Below, in pieces: positions 41,803-50,455 of a stretch of 64,000 nucleotides of DNA; the stretch's first letter is position 1, and every line of letters starts with the position of its first letter. Made by a program: the position numbers and the translations under genes. Source of the stretch: Amycolatopsis solani. Lineage in GTDB: Bacteria; Actinomycetota; Actinomycetes; Mycobacteriales; Pseudonocardiaceae. The stretch lies in NCBI RefSeq assembly GCF_033441515.1, contig NZ_JAWQJT010000001.1, positions 1,612,001-1,676,000 on the forward strand, given 5' to 3'. The notes beneath the pieces were generated by a model. That model saw only the letters and a list, made by a program, of their open reading frames with translations. It searched no databases and had not been told where the DNA came from.

Positions 41803-44007
41803 TTGTCAAATCAGGGGTACGACGAGGAATTGCGGGACGAGCGCGCGTACATCGCGGGGCTGTACGCGCGGCTCGACCGCGAACGCGAGCAGGCGCGGGC
41901 CCGCTACCGGGCCGCCGTGGGGGAAACCGGGATCGCGCTGGTGGAACGGGACGCCGACGTGCGCATCCGGGCCCGGGAAGCGACGCGGCTGAACGTCGCC
42001 GACAACGGGCTCTGCTTCGGCAGGCTGGACGCCCTTTCGGGCGAACGTTCCTACATCGGCCGGCTCGGTCTCTTCGACGGCGAAAACGACTACGAGCCCC
42101 TTCTCCTGGATTGGCGGGCGCCGGCGGCGCGCCCGTTCTACGTCGCCACCGCGGCGTCGCCGGAAAACACGCGCCGCCGTCGCCAGTTCCATTCCGTCGG
42201 GCGCCGGGTCACCGAGTTCACGGACGAGGTGTTCGGCCGTCCGGGCGCCGGCGAACGCGGGGACGCGGCGCTGCTGGCCGCCGTCACCGCACCCCGCGGC
42301 GAGGGCATGCGGGACATCGTCGCGACGATCCAGGCCGAGCAGGACGAGATCATCCGGCTCGGTCACGCGGGCGTCCTGGTGGTCGAGGGCGGTCCGGGCA
42401 CCGGGAAGACCGCCGTCGCGCTGCACCGCGTCGCCTACCTGCTCTACACCCAGCGCGAACGGATGTCGCGCAGCGGCGTGCTGGTGGTCGGGCCGAGCCC
42501 GCTGTTCCTCGACCACATCGGGCGCGTGCTGCCGTCGCTCGGCGAATCGGACGTCGTCTTCCGGACCACCGGCGACCTCGTCCCCGGCTTGCGCGTCACC
42601 GCCGAAGACGCGCCGGAGGTGGCTCGGCTCAAGGGATCGTCGACGATGGTCGACGTCCTGGCGGCGGCGGTCGCCGACCGGCAGCGGGTGCCGGACGAAC
42701 CGGTGCCGGTCGAGCTGGCCGACATCACCGTCGACCTCGACGCGGGCACCGCGGCCGAGGCCCGGCTCGAAGCGCGCCGGTCCGGTCTGCCGCACAACGA
42801 GGCCCGCACGGTGTTCCGCGAGCACGTCGTCGCGATCCTCGCCGAGCGCGCGGTGGCGAAGATCGGCGAAGGCTGGCTGACCCGGGCGGACCGCGGGGCG
42901 TGGGCCGATCTCCGCGCCGACGTCCGGGAAGAGCTGGCCGAGCACGAAGAACTCGACGCCGTCCTCGGCGCGCTGTGGCCGGAGCTGACGCCGGAGACGC
43001 TGCTGGCGCCGCTGTACACGTCGCCGCGCCGGCTCGCGGCCGCCGGCGCCGACCCCGCGTTGTTCCGCGCCGACGGCGCCGCCTGGACGGTGTCGGACGT
43101 GCCGCTGCTCGACGAGCTCGTCGACCTGCTCGGCCGCGACGACGCCGCCGACCGGGCCGCCGCGCGCCGGCGGGCGGCCGAAGCGGCCGAGTACTCCGCC
43201 GGTGTCTTCGACGTCCTCAAGCTGGACCGCGAGGAAATGGACGAGGACGTCCTGCTGTCGGCGGAAAACCTGCTCCACGCCGAGGACCTGGCCGAGCGGT
43301 TCGTCGAGCGCGACCACCGTGACCTCGCCGAACGGGCGGGTGCGGACCGCGACTGGACGTACGGGCACGTCGTCGTCGACGAGGCGCAGGAACTGTCCGA
43401 AATGGACTGGCGGGTGCTGATGCGGAAGTGCCCGAGCCGGTCGTTCACCATCGTCGGCGACCTCGCCCAGCGCCGGTCGGCGGCCGGGGCGACGTCGTGG
43501 GGCGCGGTGCTGGCGCCGTACGTCGGCGACCGCTGGCAGTACCGGGAGCTGACCGTGAACTACCGGACGCCGGCCGAGATCATGACCGTCGCCAGTGCCG
43601 TGCTGGCGAAGTTCGCGCCGGACGCGCGGCCGCCGGAATCCGTGCGCGCCTGCGGGATCCGGCCGTGGTCCAGACGGGTTGCAGACGGCGAATTGCCGGA
43701 GGCCATCGACGATTTCGCCCGCGACGAAGACGGCCGTGAAGGCACGGCCGTCGTGATCGGCCCGCCGGGCGTGCCCGGCACGGTTCCGCCGTCGGCCACC
43801 AAGGGCCTGGAGTTCGACGCCGTTCTCGTCGTCGAACCGGAGCGGATCCTGGCCGGGGGCCCGCGTGGCGCGGCCGAGTTGTACGTCGCGCTCACCCGCG
43901 CCACGCAGCGCCTGGGGGTGCTGCACCGGGAACCGCTGCCTTCGGCGTTGTCGGGGCTCGCCGAAGCCGGGGCTCCCGCGCGGGCCGGGTACCGGCGGTT
44001 CGTCTAG
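41803..44007 (+). CDS. helR: HelR/HelD-type RNA polymerase-associated UvrD-like helicase
   Basis: 734 residues. The coiled-coil N-terminus (GLYARLDREREQARARYRAAV) is the arm that enters RNA polymerase in HelD proteins. Walker A GGPGTGKT is at 196-203, the Walker B block VVVDEAQELSEMDW is near residue 525 and the late motif ELYVALTRATQRLGVL lies near the C-terminus. Such proteins dissociate stalled or rifamycin-bound RNA polymerase, and actinobacterial HelR gives rifamycin tolerance. TTG at 41803 is used because AGGGGA lies 4-8 nt upstream; the frame continues 28 codons further 5' without a better start. Confidence 0.88.
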   Translation: MSNQGYDEELRDERAYIAGLYARLDREREQARARYRAAVGETGIALVERDADVRIRAREATRLNVADNGLCFGRLDALSGERSYIGRLGLFDGENDYEPLLLDWRAPAARPFYVATAASPENTRRRRQFHSVGRRVTEFTDEVFGRPGAGERGDAALLAAVTAPRGEGMRDIVATIQAEQDEIIRLGHAGVLVVEGGPGTGKTAVALHRVAYLLYTQRERMSRSGVLVVGPSPLFLDHIGRVLPSLGESDVVFRTTGDLVPGLRVTAEDAPEVARLKGSSTMVDVLAAAVADRQRVPDEPVPVELADITVDLDAGTAAEARLEARRSGLPHNEARTVFREHVVAILAERAVAKIGEGWLTRADRGAWADLRADVREELAEHEELDAVLGALWPELTPETLLAPLYTSPRRLAAAGADPALFRADGAAWTVSDVPLLDELVDLLGRDDAADRAAARRRAAEAAEYSAGVFDVLKLDREEMDEDVLLSAENLLHAEDLAERFVERDHRDLAERAGADRDWTYGHVVVDEAQELSEMDWRVLMRKCPSRSFTIVGDLAQRRSAAGATSWGAVLAPYVGDRWQYRELTVNYRTPAEIMTVASAVLAKFAPDARPPESVRACGIRPWSRRVADGELPEAIDDFARDEDGREGTAVVIGPPGVPGTVPPSATKGLEFDAVLVVEPERILAGGPRGAAELYVALTRATQRLGVLHREPLPSALSGLAEAGAPARAGYRRFV

Positions 44008-44011
44008 CGCC

Positions 44012-44050
44012 TCGTGAGTGAGAAACAGCGTGCCTGTTTCTCACTCACGA
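44012..44050. terminator. 17-bp perfect inverted repeat between helR and the Lrp gene
   Basis: Arms 44012-44028 and 44034-44050 are exact complements with a 5-nt loop (CGTGC). It follows the helR stop by 4 nt and the convergent Lrp stop by 3 nt, so it probably ends both transcripts. The GTGAGTG motif may belong to the genus-wide palindrome family. Confidence 0.85.
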
Positions 44051-44053
44051 CCG

Positions 44054-44530
44054 CTACGCCGTGAGCCGGCCCCAGGAGTAGTTCTGCTTGGCCAGCTTGA
44101 GGTAGACGAACAGTTCGGTACCGGAGACGCCCGGGATCTGCCGGATCTCCTCACCGAGCACTTCGAGCATGTGGTCGTCGTCCCGGCAGACCAGCTCGGC
44201 CAGCAGGTCGTACCGCCCGGCGCACAACACGACGTAGTGCACGTTCGGCAGTTCGGACAGCTTGTCCGCCACCTCGCGCGGATCGGCGCCGTCGACGCTG
44301 ATCCCGACCATCGCCTGCCTCGTCAGATCGACGTTGACCGGGTCGGTCACCGCCACGATCTGCATGAGGTCGTCGCGCAGCAGCCGCTGCACCCGCTGGC
44401 GGACGGCTCCCTCCGAAAGCCCGACCGCCTTCGCGAGCGCGGTGAACGACGCGCGGCCGTCCTGCTGGAGCAGGGCGATCAACGATCTGTCCGTGTTGTC
44501 CAGTCCGCGCGCACGTGAATCGTCACCCAT
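44054..44530 (-). CDS. Lrp/AsnC-family transcriptional regulator
   Basis: 158 residues. Helix-turn-helix at about 12-60 (DRSLIALLQQDGRASFTALAKAVGLSE split over two helices) and a C-terminal RAM effector domain at 70-150. It probably responds to an amino acid. It is divergent from the APC permease gene across 264 bp and is the likely regulator of that permease. The ATG at 44530 starts a short polar tail before the HTH. Confidence 0.9.
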   Translation of the reverse strand: MGDDSRARGLDNTDRSLIALLQQDGRASFTALAKAVGLSEGAVRQRVQRLLRDDLMQIVAVTDPVNVDLTRQAMVGISVDGADPREVADKLSELPNVHYVVLCAGRYDLLAELVCRDDDHMLEVLGEEIRQIPGVSGTELFVYLKLAKQNYSWGRLTA

Positions 44531-44794
44531 GCCGTCCCTCCCTGTGTTTCGGCATGTGATTTGTCAAGTGCGCAGCGTATCGAGACCTGACCAGAAAGCG
44601 AGACCCCTGCGCCAGCTTCGCGTGATCCGGCGTTCACATCGCGGTCTGCCGAGGAATCGGTGGCTGGGGGCGAAAATCACAAGGCTTTCCGAGGCGGTTT
44701 TGTGCGCCCGCGCACAGCCGCACGCGCTCGGCGCGCTCCGCCGGGTACCGTCTGGCGGCTCTGTCGTCTCCCGTTACCCCAGGAGGACCAACGC

Positions 44795-46333
44795 ATGTCG
44801 GAGGCCGTGGCGCTCGGCGTCGCTCCCGCCGTCCCCGGGAAGGGGCTGCGCGGCGGCACCCTGGGCATGGTGTCGTCGATGGTCATCGGGATGTCGTCGA
44901 CCGCTCCGGCGTACTCGATCGCGGCCACGCTCGGGCTGATCGTCTTGGCGGGCACCGGCTTCAAGGCGGCCGCGTTCGTGCTGCTGTCGTTCGTGCCGGT
45001 GCTGTTCGTCGCCCTCGCGTTCCGCGAGCTGAACACCGCGGAACCCGACTGCGGGACGAACTTCACGTGGGCGGCGCGCGCGTTCGGCCCGCACGCCGGG
45101 TGGTTCACCGGCTGGGTCGTCACGGTCGCGCAACTGCTGGTGATGAGCAGCCAATCCGCGCTGACCGGCCGGTACACGCTGCTGCTGTTCGGCGCGTCCG
45201 ATGCCGCGGGCAACCGGTGGGTCACGACGGCGATCGGGGCCGCCTGGCTGCTCGCGTTGTGCTGGCTCTGCCACCGCGGCATCGAGGTGTCCGCGCGGGC
45301 GCAGTGGATCCTGCTGGGTGTGGAGCTCGTCGTCCTCGTGCTCTTCTCGGTCGTGGCGCTGGTCCGTGTCTTCGAGGGCACGGCCGGACCGCAGGCGTCG
45401 GTCCCGCACCTCGACTGGCTGTGGCCGAGCGGGGTCGGCGCCGGCCCGGCGGTTTCGGCGGTGCTGCTCGCTGTGTTCATCTACTGGGGCTGGGAAAGCT
45501 CGCTGTCGGTCAACGAGGAGTCCGCCGATCCGCGCCACGCGCCGGGTCGCGCCGCGGTGCTTTCGACCGTGTTGCTGGTGCTGAACTACCTGCTCGTCAC
45601 GGTCGCCGCGCTGGCCTTCGCCGGGGTCGGGACCGAGGGCATCGGGCTGGGCAACGAGGCGAATTCCGACGACGTCCTCGCGGGTCTCGGCGGCGCGGTG
45701 TTCGGGGACGGCACCGCGGGCAAGGTGCTGGGTGTGCTCCTGATCGTCTCGGTGCTGACCAGCGGCGCGGCCACCAGCCAGGCGACGATCATGCCGGCCG
45801 CGCGCACGACGTTGTCGATGGCCAGCCACGGCGCGCTGCCCCGCGTCTTCGGGCGCGTGCACCCGCGGTTCCGGACGCCGTCGGTGGCGACCTGGGCGTT
45901 CGGGCTCGTGTCGCTGGCGGTGTACGTGCTGCTCGCGCTGATCAGCGACAACGTCCTGTCGGACTCGGTCGACGCGGTCGGGCTGACCATCGCGATCGAG
46001 TACACGATGACGGCGCTCGCCTGCGTCTGGGTGTTCCGCCGCACGCTCTTCGCGAGCGCGCGCAACTTCCTGCTGCGCGGGCTCCTGCCGTTCCTCGGCG
46101 GGGTGTTCTTCCTGGCCGTGCTGGGGTTCGCGCTGGTCGAGTACGCGCGGCCGGACGCGGGCGAGACGACGGTGTTCGGCATCGGCGGTGTCGCGGTGAT
46201 CGGCGTGGTGTCGATCGTGCTGGGCGTGCCGCTGATGTTCGCGGTGCACCGCGGCTGCCGCGACTTCTTCGCCGGCCGCCGCCTGCCGCGCGGAGTGGTG
46301 CGACGCGGCGGCGACGTCATCGAGCGGGGTTAG
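44795..46333 (+). CDS. APC-family amino-acid permease
   Basis: 512 residues with about 12-14 membrane helices. The first helix has SSMVIGMSSTAPAYSIAATLG, the family substrate-binding loop. The ribosome site AGGAGGA is 8 nt before ATG 44795. The tail after the last helix is short and basic. The substrate is probably an amino acid or polyamine: the divergent Lrp regulator and the adjacent lysA-like gene suggest lysine or diaminopimelate-related traffic, which is inference. It ends 2 bp from the convergent lysA-like gene. Confidence 0.9.
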   Translation: MSEAVALGVAPAVPGKGLRGGTLGMVSSMVIGMSSTAPAYSIAATLGLIVLAGTGFKAAAFVLLSFVPVLFVALAFRELNTAEPDCGTNFTWAARAFGPHAGWFTGWVVTVAQLLVMSSQSALTGRYTLLLFGASDAAGNRWVTTAIGAAWLLALCWLCHRGIEVSARAQWILLGVELVVLVLFSVVALVRVFEGTAGPQASVPHLDWLWPSGVGAGPAVSAVLLAVFIYWGWESSLSVNEESADPRHAPGRAAVLSTVLLVLNYLLVTVAALAFAGVGTEGIGLGNEANSDDVLAGLGGAVFGDGTAGKVLGVLLIVSVLTSGAATSQATIMPAARTTLSMASHGALPRVFGRVHPRFRTPSVATWAFGLVSLAVYVLLALISDNVLSDSVDAVGLTIAIEYTMTALACVWVFRRTLFASARNFLLRGLLPFLGGVFFLAVLGFALVEYARPDAGETTVFGIGGVAVIGVVSIVLGVPLMFAVHRGCRDFFAGRRLPRGVVRRGGDVIERG

Positions 46334-46335
46334 GA

Positions 46336-47679
46336 CTAGCCGAGGTCGCGGCGGCTGAGGTCCTCCTCGGTTTCGCGGCGCACCAGCAGCGTCGCGACGC
46401 CGTTCTTCACGCCGACCAGCGGCGGGCGGCCGACCTGGTTGTAGTTCGACGCCAGCGAGTGGTGGTAGGCGCCGGTGCACGGCACGGCGAGCAGGTCGCC
46501 CGCGCGCAGGTCGGCGGGCAGGCTGAGGCCGTCGGCCAGGACGTCGCCTGCTTCGCAGTGCCTGCCGACGACGGTCATCGGGACGCGCTTCGCGGTGGAG
46601 CGCCGTCCCACCAGGCGGGTCGTGTAGCGGGCGCCGTAGAGCGACGGCCGCGCGTTGTCGCTCATGCCGCCGTCGACCGCGACGAACGTGCGGCTGCCGC
46701 GCTTGACCGCGCACACGCGGTACACCGTGATCCCGGCCGGCCCGACGATCGCCCGGCCCGGCTCGATCGTCAAGCGGGGCAACGGGAAATCGTGCGCCGC
46801 GCACTCGTAGGCGAGCGCCACGCGCAGCCGTCGCGAATACCCGCCGAGGTCGAACGCGGGCTCGCCACCGACGTACGGCACCGCGTGCCCGCCGCCGAGG
46901 TCGAGCTCCCGCAGCGTGACGCCGTGGGTGTCCCGCAGCCGGACGAGCACCTCGGCCATCCGCCTCGCGGCGGCTTCGTACCGGTCGACCCGCGAGACCT
47001 GCGAGCCGATGTGGCAGTGGAGGCCGGCCAGCCGCAAGCCGGGTTGCGCCAGCACGGCCCTGGCGGCCGCGTCGACGTTGTCGGGCACGCCGTCGAGCAG
47101 CGAAAACCCGAACTTCTGCCCCTCGGCGCCGGTGCTGATGGCGGCGTGCGCCCCGGCCGCGACGCCCGGCGTCACCCGGATCATCACCTGCTGCCCGCCG
47201 TGGGCGAGCGCGCCGAGCTGCTCGATCTCGTCGAGTGAGTCGACCACGATCCGCCGCACGCCGTAGCCGAGCGCGGCTTTCAGGTCTTCGGGCGTCTTCG
47301 CGTTGCCGTGCAGCAACATGCGCTCGGCGGGAAAGCCGACGGACCGGGCCACGGCGATCTCCCCGGCGGAGCAGGTGTCGAGCGACAACCCCGCTTCGGC
47401 GACCCAGCGCAGCACGGCGCGGGTGCAGAGGGCCTTGCTCGCGTACGCGACCTCGACGTCCGGGAGGGTTTCGCGGTACTCGCGGGCGGTGTCGCGGACC
47501 TGCTGCTCGTCGATCAGGTAGGACGGTGTCCCGAAGCGGGCGGCGAGGTGGCTGACTCGCGCGCCGGCGAAGAGGAGCTCGCCGTCTTCGCCGAGTCGGG
47601 TGCTTCGCGGCCAGACTCCTGGCTCGAGGTGATCGGCGGCTTCGCAGCCGAGGCTGGGAAGAAGCTCGCTGAGCGTCAC
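46336..47679 (-). CDS. Diaminopimelate-decarboxylase-like PLP enzyme (LysA family, second-copy type)
   Basis: 447 residues, alanine-racemase-fold PLP barrel plus beta domain. The PLP lysine is K82 in AYASKALC. HCHIGSQ, the glycine loop DLGGGHAVPY and EPGRAIVGPAG are present, and the second active-site block has CEAGDVL. It resembles meso-diaminopimelate decarboxylase, but the linkage to a permease rather than thrA/hom, and the HAVPY variant of the glycine loop, suggest a specialised paralogue. The GTG is at 47679. The leader holds an 11-bp stem (47712-47771). Confidence 0.85.
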   Translation of the reverse strand: MTLSELLPSLGCEAADHLEPGVWPRSTRLGEDGELLFAGARVSHLAARFGTPSYLIDEQQVRDTAREYRETLPDVEVAYASKALCTRAVLRWVAEAGLSLDTCSAGEIAVARSVGFPAERMLLHGNAKTPEDLKAALGYGVRRIVVDSLDEIEQLGALAHGGQQVMIRVTPGVAAGAHAAISTGAEGQKFGFSLLDGVPDNVDAAARAVLAQPGLRLAGLHCHIGSQVSRVDRYEAAARRMAEVLVRLRDTHGVTLRELDLGGGHAVPYVGGEPAFDLGGYSRRLRVALAYECAAHDFPLPRLTIEPGRAIVGPAGITVYRVCAVKRGSRTFVAVDGGMSDNARPSLYGARYTTRLVGRRSTAKRVPMTVVGRHCEAGDVLADGLSLPADLRAGDLLAVPCTGAYHHSLASNYNQVGRPPLVGVKNGVATLLVRRETEEDLSRRDLG

Positions 47680-47711
47680 GGGGTGCCTCCGGGCATCGCG
47701 GCGGATCGGAC

Positions 47712-47771
47712 CCCGTCAGGACACCGCCGGTCGCCTCGCCCGGAGTCCCCCGTGAATGCGGTCCTGACGGG
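47712..47771 (-). promoter_or_regulatory. Long-range stem in the lysA-like leader
   Basis: CCCGTCAGGAC (47712-47722) pairs exactly with GTCCTGACGGG (47761-47771) across a 38-nt loop. It sits 33-92 nt upstream of the lysA-like start. A second dyad TTACTCG/CGAGTAA (47786-47792, 47804-47810) lies further upstream and may be a regulator site. No known riboswitch is recognised. Confidence 0.45.
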
Positions 47772-47828
47772 TTCCCGCCGCCCGCTTACTCGTCTTTAAC
47801 GCGCGAGTAACGTCTGCCACAGTGTTGC

Positions 47829-48005
47829 CTAGGGGGCCTTGACGTGGTCCTGCGCCGAGCCGCAGACGCAGCCGCGGCCGGCCGTCCCGCTGGCCGCGGT
47901 GGCGGCGCAGTAGCGGCGGGCGATCGCGTCGTGCGTGCCGAGCGGGTGCGGGCAGCTCGGGCACCCGCCGTCGGAGCGCGGCGCCTCGGGCGCCGGGGTC
48001 GTCAT
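47829..48005 (-). CDS. RGCVC-family small cysteine-rich protein
   Basis: 58 residues with six cysteines: CPSC near residue 15, C33, and RGCVCGS near residue 44, compatible with a zinc or iron-binding knuckle. The RGCVC motif defines a small actinobacterial family of unknown function. The ATG overlaps the desaturase stop (ATGA), so the protein is made together with the desaturase. It could be a redox or metal partner of that diiron enzyme, which is inference. Confidence 0.8.
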   Translation of the reverse strand: MTTPAPEAPRSDGGCPSCPHPLGTHDAIARRYCAATAASGTAGRGCVCGSAQDHVKAP

Positions 48006-49042
48006 GCCGCCACCTTCGCCGGCCGTCGGAGGGGTTCGCCCGCTTCGTGCAGGTGCTGCAACACGTACCCGTAGGAACGCGCCCAGCCGCACTCGGCGTA
48101 GGAAATCCCGCGCCGGGCGCAGAAGTCACGGACGATCACCTGCGCGTGCTTGAGGTTGGGCCGGGCCATGCTCGGGAACAGGTGGTGTTCGATCTGGTAG
48201 TTCAGCCCGCCCAGCGCGAAATCCGCCACCGGGCCGCCGCGGACGTTGCGCGAGGTCAGGACCTGCTTGCGCAGGAAGTCGAGCTGGTGCCCGCTCGACA
48301 ACATCGCCATGCCCTTGTGGTTGGGCGCGAACGAGCAGCCCATGTACAGCCCCCACAGGAACTGGTGCACCAGGATGAAGATGATCCCGGTGAGCGGCGA
48401 GAGCACGATGAACACCGCGGCGAGGTAGGCCGCCAGGTGCGCGATCAGCAGCGCGGATTCGAGCTTGTGCTTGCGGACGTCCCGGCGCCACACGGCTTTC
48501 ACGCTCGACACGTGCAGGTTGAGGCCTTCGAGCAGCAGCAGCGGGAAGAACAGGAACGCCTGGTACTTCGCGATCCAGCGCAGGAACCCGCGCTTGCCGG
48601 CGCTCTGCGCCTTGCTGAACGCGAGCGCCGCGATGTCGACGTCCGGATCTTCGTCTTCGTTGTTCGGGTTGGCGTGGTGGCGCGTGTGCGTGCCCATCCA
48701 CCAGCCGTAGCTCAGCCCGGTCAGTCCACCGTGGACGAAACCGGTGGCGTCGTTCGCCCGGCGGCTGCGGAAGATCTGCTTGTGCCCGGCGTCGTGGCCG
48801 ATGAACGACAGCTGCGCGAACATCATCGCGAAGAACGCGGCGAGGAAGAGCTGCCACCACGAGTCGCCGAGGAAGGCGAAGGCGACCCAGCCCCCGCCGA
48901 ACGCGGCGAGGTTGAGCCCGATGCGCACCGCGTAGTGGCGGCGCCGTCGTCGGAGGAGACCGGCGTCCTTGATCAGCCGCGACAGCTCGGCGAAATCGCT
49001 GCCTGCGGTACTCGGGGTGTCCGGAATCCGGGTCGAAGTCAT
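48002..49042 (-). CDS. Membrane fatty-acid desaturase
   Basis: 346 residues (349 if GTG 49051 is used). The three histidine boxes of acyl-lipid desaturases are HDAGH (about 83-87), HTRHH (about 119-123) and QIEHH near residue 300. Two pairs of membrane helices flank them. The QxxHH type resembles front-end or delta-6-like desaturases. It introduces a double bond with a diiron centre and electrons from ferredoxin or flavodoxin. The reduction partner is not in the window. It overlaps the RGCVC gene by 4 bp. Confidence 0.9.
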   Translation of the reverse strand: MTSTRIPDTPSTAGSDFAELSRLIKDAGLLRRRRRHYAVRIGLNLAAFGGGWVAFAFLGDSWWQLFLAAFFAMMFAQLSFIGHDAGHKQIFRSRRANDATGFVHGGLTGLSYGWWMGTHTRHHANPNNEDEDPDVDIAALAFSKAQSAGKRGFLRWIAKYQAFLFFPLLLLEGLNLHVSSVKAVWRRDVRKHKLESALLIAHLAAYLAAVFIVLSPLTGIIFILVHQFLWGLYMGCSFAPNHKGMAMLSSGHQLDFLRKQVLTSRNVRGGPVADFALGGLNYQIEHHLFPSMARPNLKHAQVIVRDFCARRGISYAECGWARSYGYVLQHLHEAGEPLRRPAKVAA

Positions 49043-49459
49043 CGGCGTCACCGCTCTGGGCTAAGTCGTAAAGGCTTGTCCAGCAACGGTTTCCGGACCC
49101 GACGGGGTCCGGGGCCGGTCCGGGAAAAGGGCACTGGGGCCTGGCCGTGGTGGCACCGCGGCCTTCCCCCAACACTCCCACCTCGTCACCGGATTGGCAA
49201 TTCCCCGAAGACTGCCGAAGAGGTGTACAGTCAGCCACATCGGGATGACGGTGACGTACCGCACACCCGTGGCCTTCCGGCCGGATCGCTCCGGCCGGGA
49301 CAGGAGCCGAGCCCGGGTCGGAAACCCGCTCGTACCGCAGCCGTGCCGGCCGATCGGCCGGCGAGCAGCCGCCCGCAGTCGCGTTCAGCGACGCCCGGGG
49401 CGCCCAATCGGGTTGCTACAGCGTGGTTTTCCCATCGGTTCGGCTTCTGCCACCGGCCT
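49043..49459. other. Non-coding stretch between the desaturase and DapA-like genes
   Basis: About 410 bp without a convincing gene; open frames here lack protein-like composition or run antisense into dapA. It holds an 18-bp perfect palindrome GCCGGCCGATCGGCCGGC at 49345-49362, a possible terminator for the DapA-like gene, and CCGGCC/GGCCGG arms near 49278-49300. TACAGT near 49226 could be a plus-strand minus-10 box but no gene follows it. Confidence 0.5.
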
Positions 49460-50365
49460 TCACGAAAGTCCCCAGGACGACAGCAGTCCGGAGATCTGGT
49501 CCCGTTCGGCCGCGGTCAGCGGGCGGCTCGGCGGCCGGACGTCGGGGCGGCACAGGCCCAGCTGGGCGAGCGCCTCCTTCACGACGCTGACGTTGTTGGC
49601 GTTCCCGTTCGCTGCGCGAAGCTCTTCGAAGGGCCGGATCCGTTCCCAGACGGCCATCGCCGCCGGATAGTCCCCTGTGGACAGTGCCTGGCACATCGCC
49701 AGCGACGTCGCCGGGTCGACGTTCACCAGCCCCGAGGTGAAACCGGTGGCGCCGACGGCGAAGTAGCCGGGCGCGGAAAGCTCGGCCAGCCCGGCGATCC
49801 AGGTGAACCGGCCGAACCCGGCGTCGCGGGCGACCGAGCCGAACCGGACCGGGTCCGGCACCGCGTACTTCACGCCGATGACGTTCGGCGCCGCCTCGCC
49901 CAGCGCGCGCAGCTGCTCGCCGGCGATCGCGGGGTTGCGGACGTAGAGCACGACGCCGAGTTCCGGGACCGCGCCGGCGATCGCCGCGTGGTAGTCGACC
50001 CAGCCGTCGCCGGAGATGTACGGGTGCACCGGCTGGTGGATCATGATCAGATCGGCACCGGCGTCCCGCGCGTGCGCGGCGGCCCGCGTCGCCGAAGCGA
50101 CGTCGTGGCCGATCCCGGCGAGCACACTCGCCCGGCCGGCCACGGCCTCGACGGTGACCTCCAGGCACAGCCGGGCTTCACCGGCGTCGAGCGCGTAGAA
50201 CTCGCCGGTGTTCCCGTTCGGCGTCACGACCTCGATGCCCCCGGTGACCAGCCGGTCGACCAGCTTCGCGTACGTCCCGGTGTCGACCGCGCCCTCGGCG
50301 TCGAACGGCGTGACCGGGATGGCCACCACCCCCGAAAGCCGCCGCTTCTGCTCTTCGAACGTCAT
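49460..50365 (-). CDS. DapA/NAL-family aldolase or dehydratase
   Basis: 301 residues, TIM barrel. The Schiff-base lysine is K166 in NVIGVKYAVPD, the GNTGEF turn at 51-56 binds the substrate carboxylate, and Tyr141 is in YVRNP. The family includes dihydrodipicolinate synthase, N-acetylneuraminate lyase and ketodeoxy-sugar-acid dehydratases. The substrate here is probably that of the divergent ABC importer. AAGGGG precedes ATG 50365. The 90-bp shared promoter with the importer contains an AT-rich dyad. Confidence 0.88.
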   Translation of the reverse strand: MTFEEQKRRLSGVVAIPVTPFDAEGAVDTGTYAKLVDRLVTGGIEVVTPNGNTGEFYALDAGEARLCLEVTVEAVAGRASVLAGIGHDVASATRAAAHARDAGADLIMIHQPVHPYISGDGWVDYHAAIAGAVPELGVVLYVRNPAIAGEQLRALGEAAPNVIGVKYAVPDPVRFGSVARDAGFGRFTWIAGLAELSAPGYFAVGATGFTSGLVNVDPATSLAMCQALSTGDYPAAMAVWERIRPFEELRAANGNANNVSVVKEALAQLGLCRPDVRPPSRPLTAAERDQISGLLSSWGLS

Positions 50366-50407
50366 CGGGCCCCTTTTGCCAGCGGTCCGCTCTCGGCGTG
50401 TCCGATC

Positions 50408-50437
50408 TGATATATGATGCGACATACAACATTATCA
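50408..50437. promoter_or_regulatory. AT-rich dyad between the aldolase and importer genes
   Basis: TGATA at 50408-50412 and TATCA at 50433-50437 flank an AT-rich block with a further imperfect dyad (TATGATGCGACATAC). It resembles a GntR/FCD-type operator. No regulator gene is adjacent, so the factor is unknown. Confidence 0.5.
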
Positions 50438-50455
50438 CGGACCTAGGGAGCAGCC

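Noticed and set aside
41806..43926. 706-codon frame antisense to helR
   Set aside because: No domain resemblance; helR on the other strand has all helicase motifs.
47676..47696. Six-codon upstream frame (MPGGTP) overlapping the lysA-like start
   Set aside because: Too short, it contains the ribosome site itself, and chance occurrence is likely.
49194..49670. Plus-strand 158-codon frame after the TACAGT box
   Set aside because: Runs antisense into the aldolase gene and has Arg/Ser-rich composition without motifs.
48047..50410. 787-codon plus-strand frame across desaturase and aldolase genes
   Set aside because: Antisense shadow; both minus-strand genes have catalytic motifs.
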